Source: Paulinella micropora | Lineage: Eukaryota > Cercozoa > Imbricatea > Euglyphida | Direction: 5' to 3' | DNA: 21,331 bases | Assembly (NCBI GenBank): GCA_009731375.1 | Contig: BJOX01000095.1 | Location: 138,750 to 160,080 of the forward strand | Shown: piece by piece, positions 20,441-21,331 of the stretch | Layout: every line of letters starts with the position of its first letter | Position numbering within the stretch: position 1 is the stretch's first letter | Notes under the pieces: generated by a model | What the model was told of the DNA's origin: nothing | Databases searched by the model: none | What the model saw: only the letters and a program-made list of their open reading frames with translations | Made by a program: the position numbers and the translations under genes

Positions 20441-21331
20441 TTCATCAATGTGGATATGTTTTCCTGTTGTGACTGCAAACAGGCTGTTGAAAACGAAATT
20501 TTTGATTAAAATTTTTTCTGTCAAATAACTTCAAGTTTTTGAGTTTATCGTTTTGAATGTTTGTTTTTATTGTTTTGACTCACTTTTAATATTTAACTAA
20601 CACGAAAGGTTCGGTGAAATATATATTTTTAATATACTAACGGGGCATTGCCGAAATTTTCAGCATTATTCAATATTATTCAATATATTCAATATTACGG
20701 AGGCTATGATTCAATATTAATCAAGTTCATATCAAGCAATATTACTTATTCAATATTATTTAATACTAATGAGAAGTTATTCCGACCAATGATAGTATTC
20801 AACTAACTATGATTCAATATTAATCAATATTAATCCGTGGCAATCATGAAATATTATTAATTAATGATGATTAATAAATATTAATATTAATCAATATTTA
20901 TCAATATTATTCAATTTCAATAGTAATATCAATATCATCATGATCTTATTCAATATTAATAATTTCAAGTCTATTCTTCAATATTATTAATTAATACTAT
21001 TCAATATTATTAAACGTTATTCAACCGTCCGTGAAGTTATTCAATCATCTGTTGCCACGGTCGTATTCAATATTATCAAGTTCAATAATATTCAATATTA
21101 TTTAATGTTATTCAATTTATTAAACTTCATCATCTTATTGAATATTAGTCAATGCTGATTAATATGAAAGTTATTGCTGTTGACATTCAAGACAACAAAA
21201 ATTAGTTTTTCATTTTTGTGTCAGATTTTCATTTTTGTGACAGTTTTTCATTTTTGTGACAAAAATTCAAATTTTCAAATTTAACGGTAACATTTCGCGA
21301 AAATTTACGATATTTTGCGGACGAATATAGC
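20441..21331. other. AT-rich non-repetitive region dense in CAATATTA
   Basis: About 890 bp of AT-rich sequence with no frame of interest. CAATATTA occurs 13 times on this strand between 20671 and 21100 at irregular spacing. Three head-to-tail copies of TTTTCATTTTTGTG lie at about 21206-21261. The palindrome TTTCGCGAAA is at 21293-21302. It may be intergenic or part of an unrecognised AT-rich element. Confidence 0.75.

Overview
This window is eukaryotic nuclear DNA, most likely from an animal or another large-genome eukaryote. It has a non-LTR retrotransposon of the restriction-like-endonuclease (RLE) kind, spliceosomal-looking sites, retroposon copies with simple-repeat tails, and a great excess of microsatellite. 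I cannot place the species from sequence alone. No bacterial operon, RNA gene or CRISPR array is visible, and no complete host gene can be supported.

Layout: 1-1600 is TATC, GA, GATA and TTATG microsatellite plus a 220-bp tandem duplication. 1600-5390 holds the only substantial coding sequence, a minus-strand retrotransposon ORF (1935-4730). Its reverse transcriptase lacks the catalytic core, but its C-terminal CCHC finger and PD-(D/E)XK-like nuclease look intact. A 140-bp segment at its 3' end recurs inverted at 5227-5366, so the element lies between inverted arms and GATA/TATC tracts. 5391-6156 is an assembly gap. 6157-6852 has short unique islands in TATC/GATA. 6853-8935 is a 2.1-kb hexanucleotide array that switches strand several times. 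8936-10391 is CATA/TATG microsatellite with three copies of a 57-bp island. 10422-10967 is a 17-unit minisatellite with alternating unit types. 11137-12916 is mixed microsatellite with a second minisatellite (about 43 bp). 12920-12983 is a possible 64-nt exon. 13000-13850 is TATC/GATA/TATG with islands and a 10-N gap. 13850-15862 is a trinucleotide region with nested inverted symmetry. 15035-17392 carries at least six copies of a short retroposon with an AAC tail. 17641-18199 is unique sequence of unknown nature. 18380-20440 is a TATG-type array. 20441-21331 is AT-rich DNA dense in the motif CAATATTA.

Two families here, the RLE element and the AAC-tailed short retroposon, have copies that share a 3' end, break off at different 5' points and run into a microsatellite. 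That is the expected product of target-primed reverse transcription. The window is best read as a retroposon and microsatellite landscape, not as a set of cooperating genes. The many long open frames in the arrays are by-products of stop-free repeat units and are not annotated as genes.
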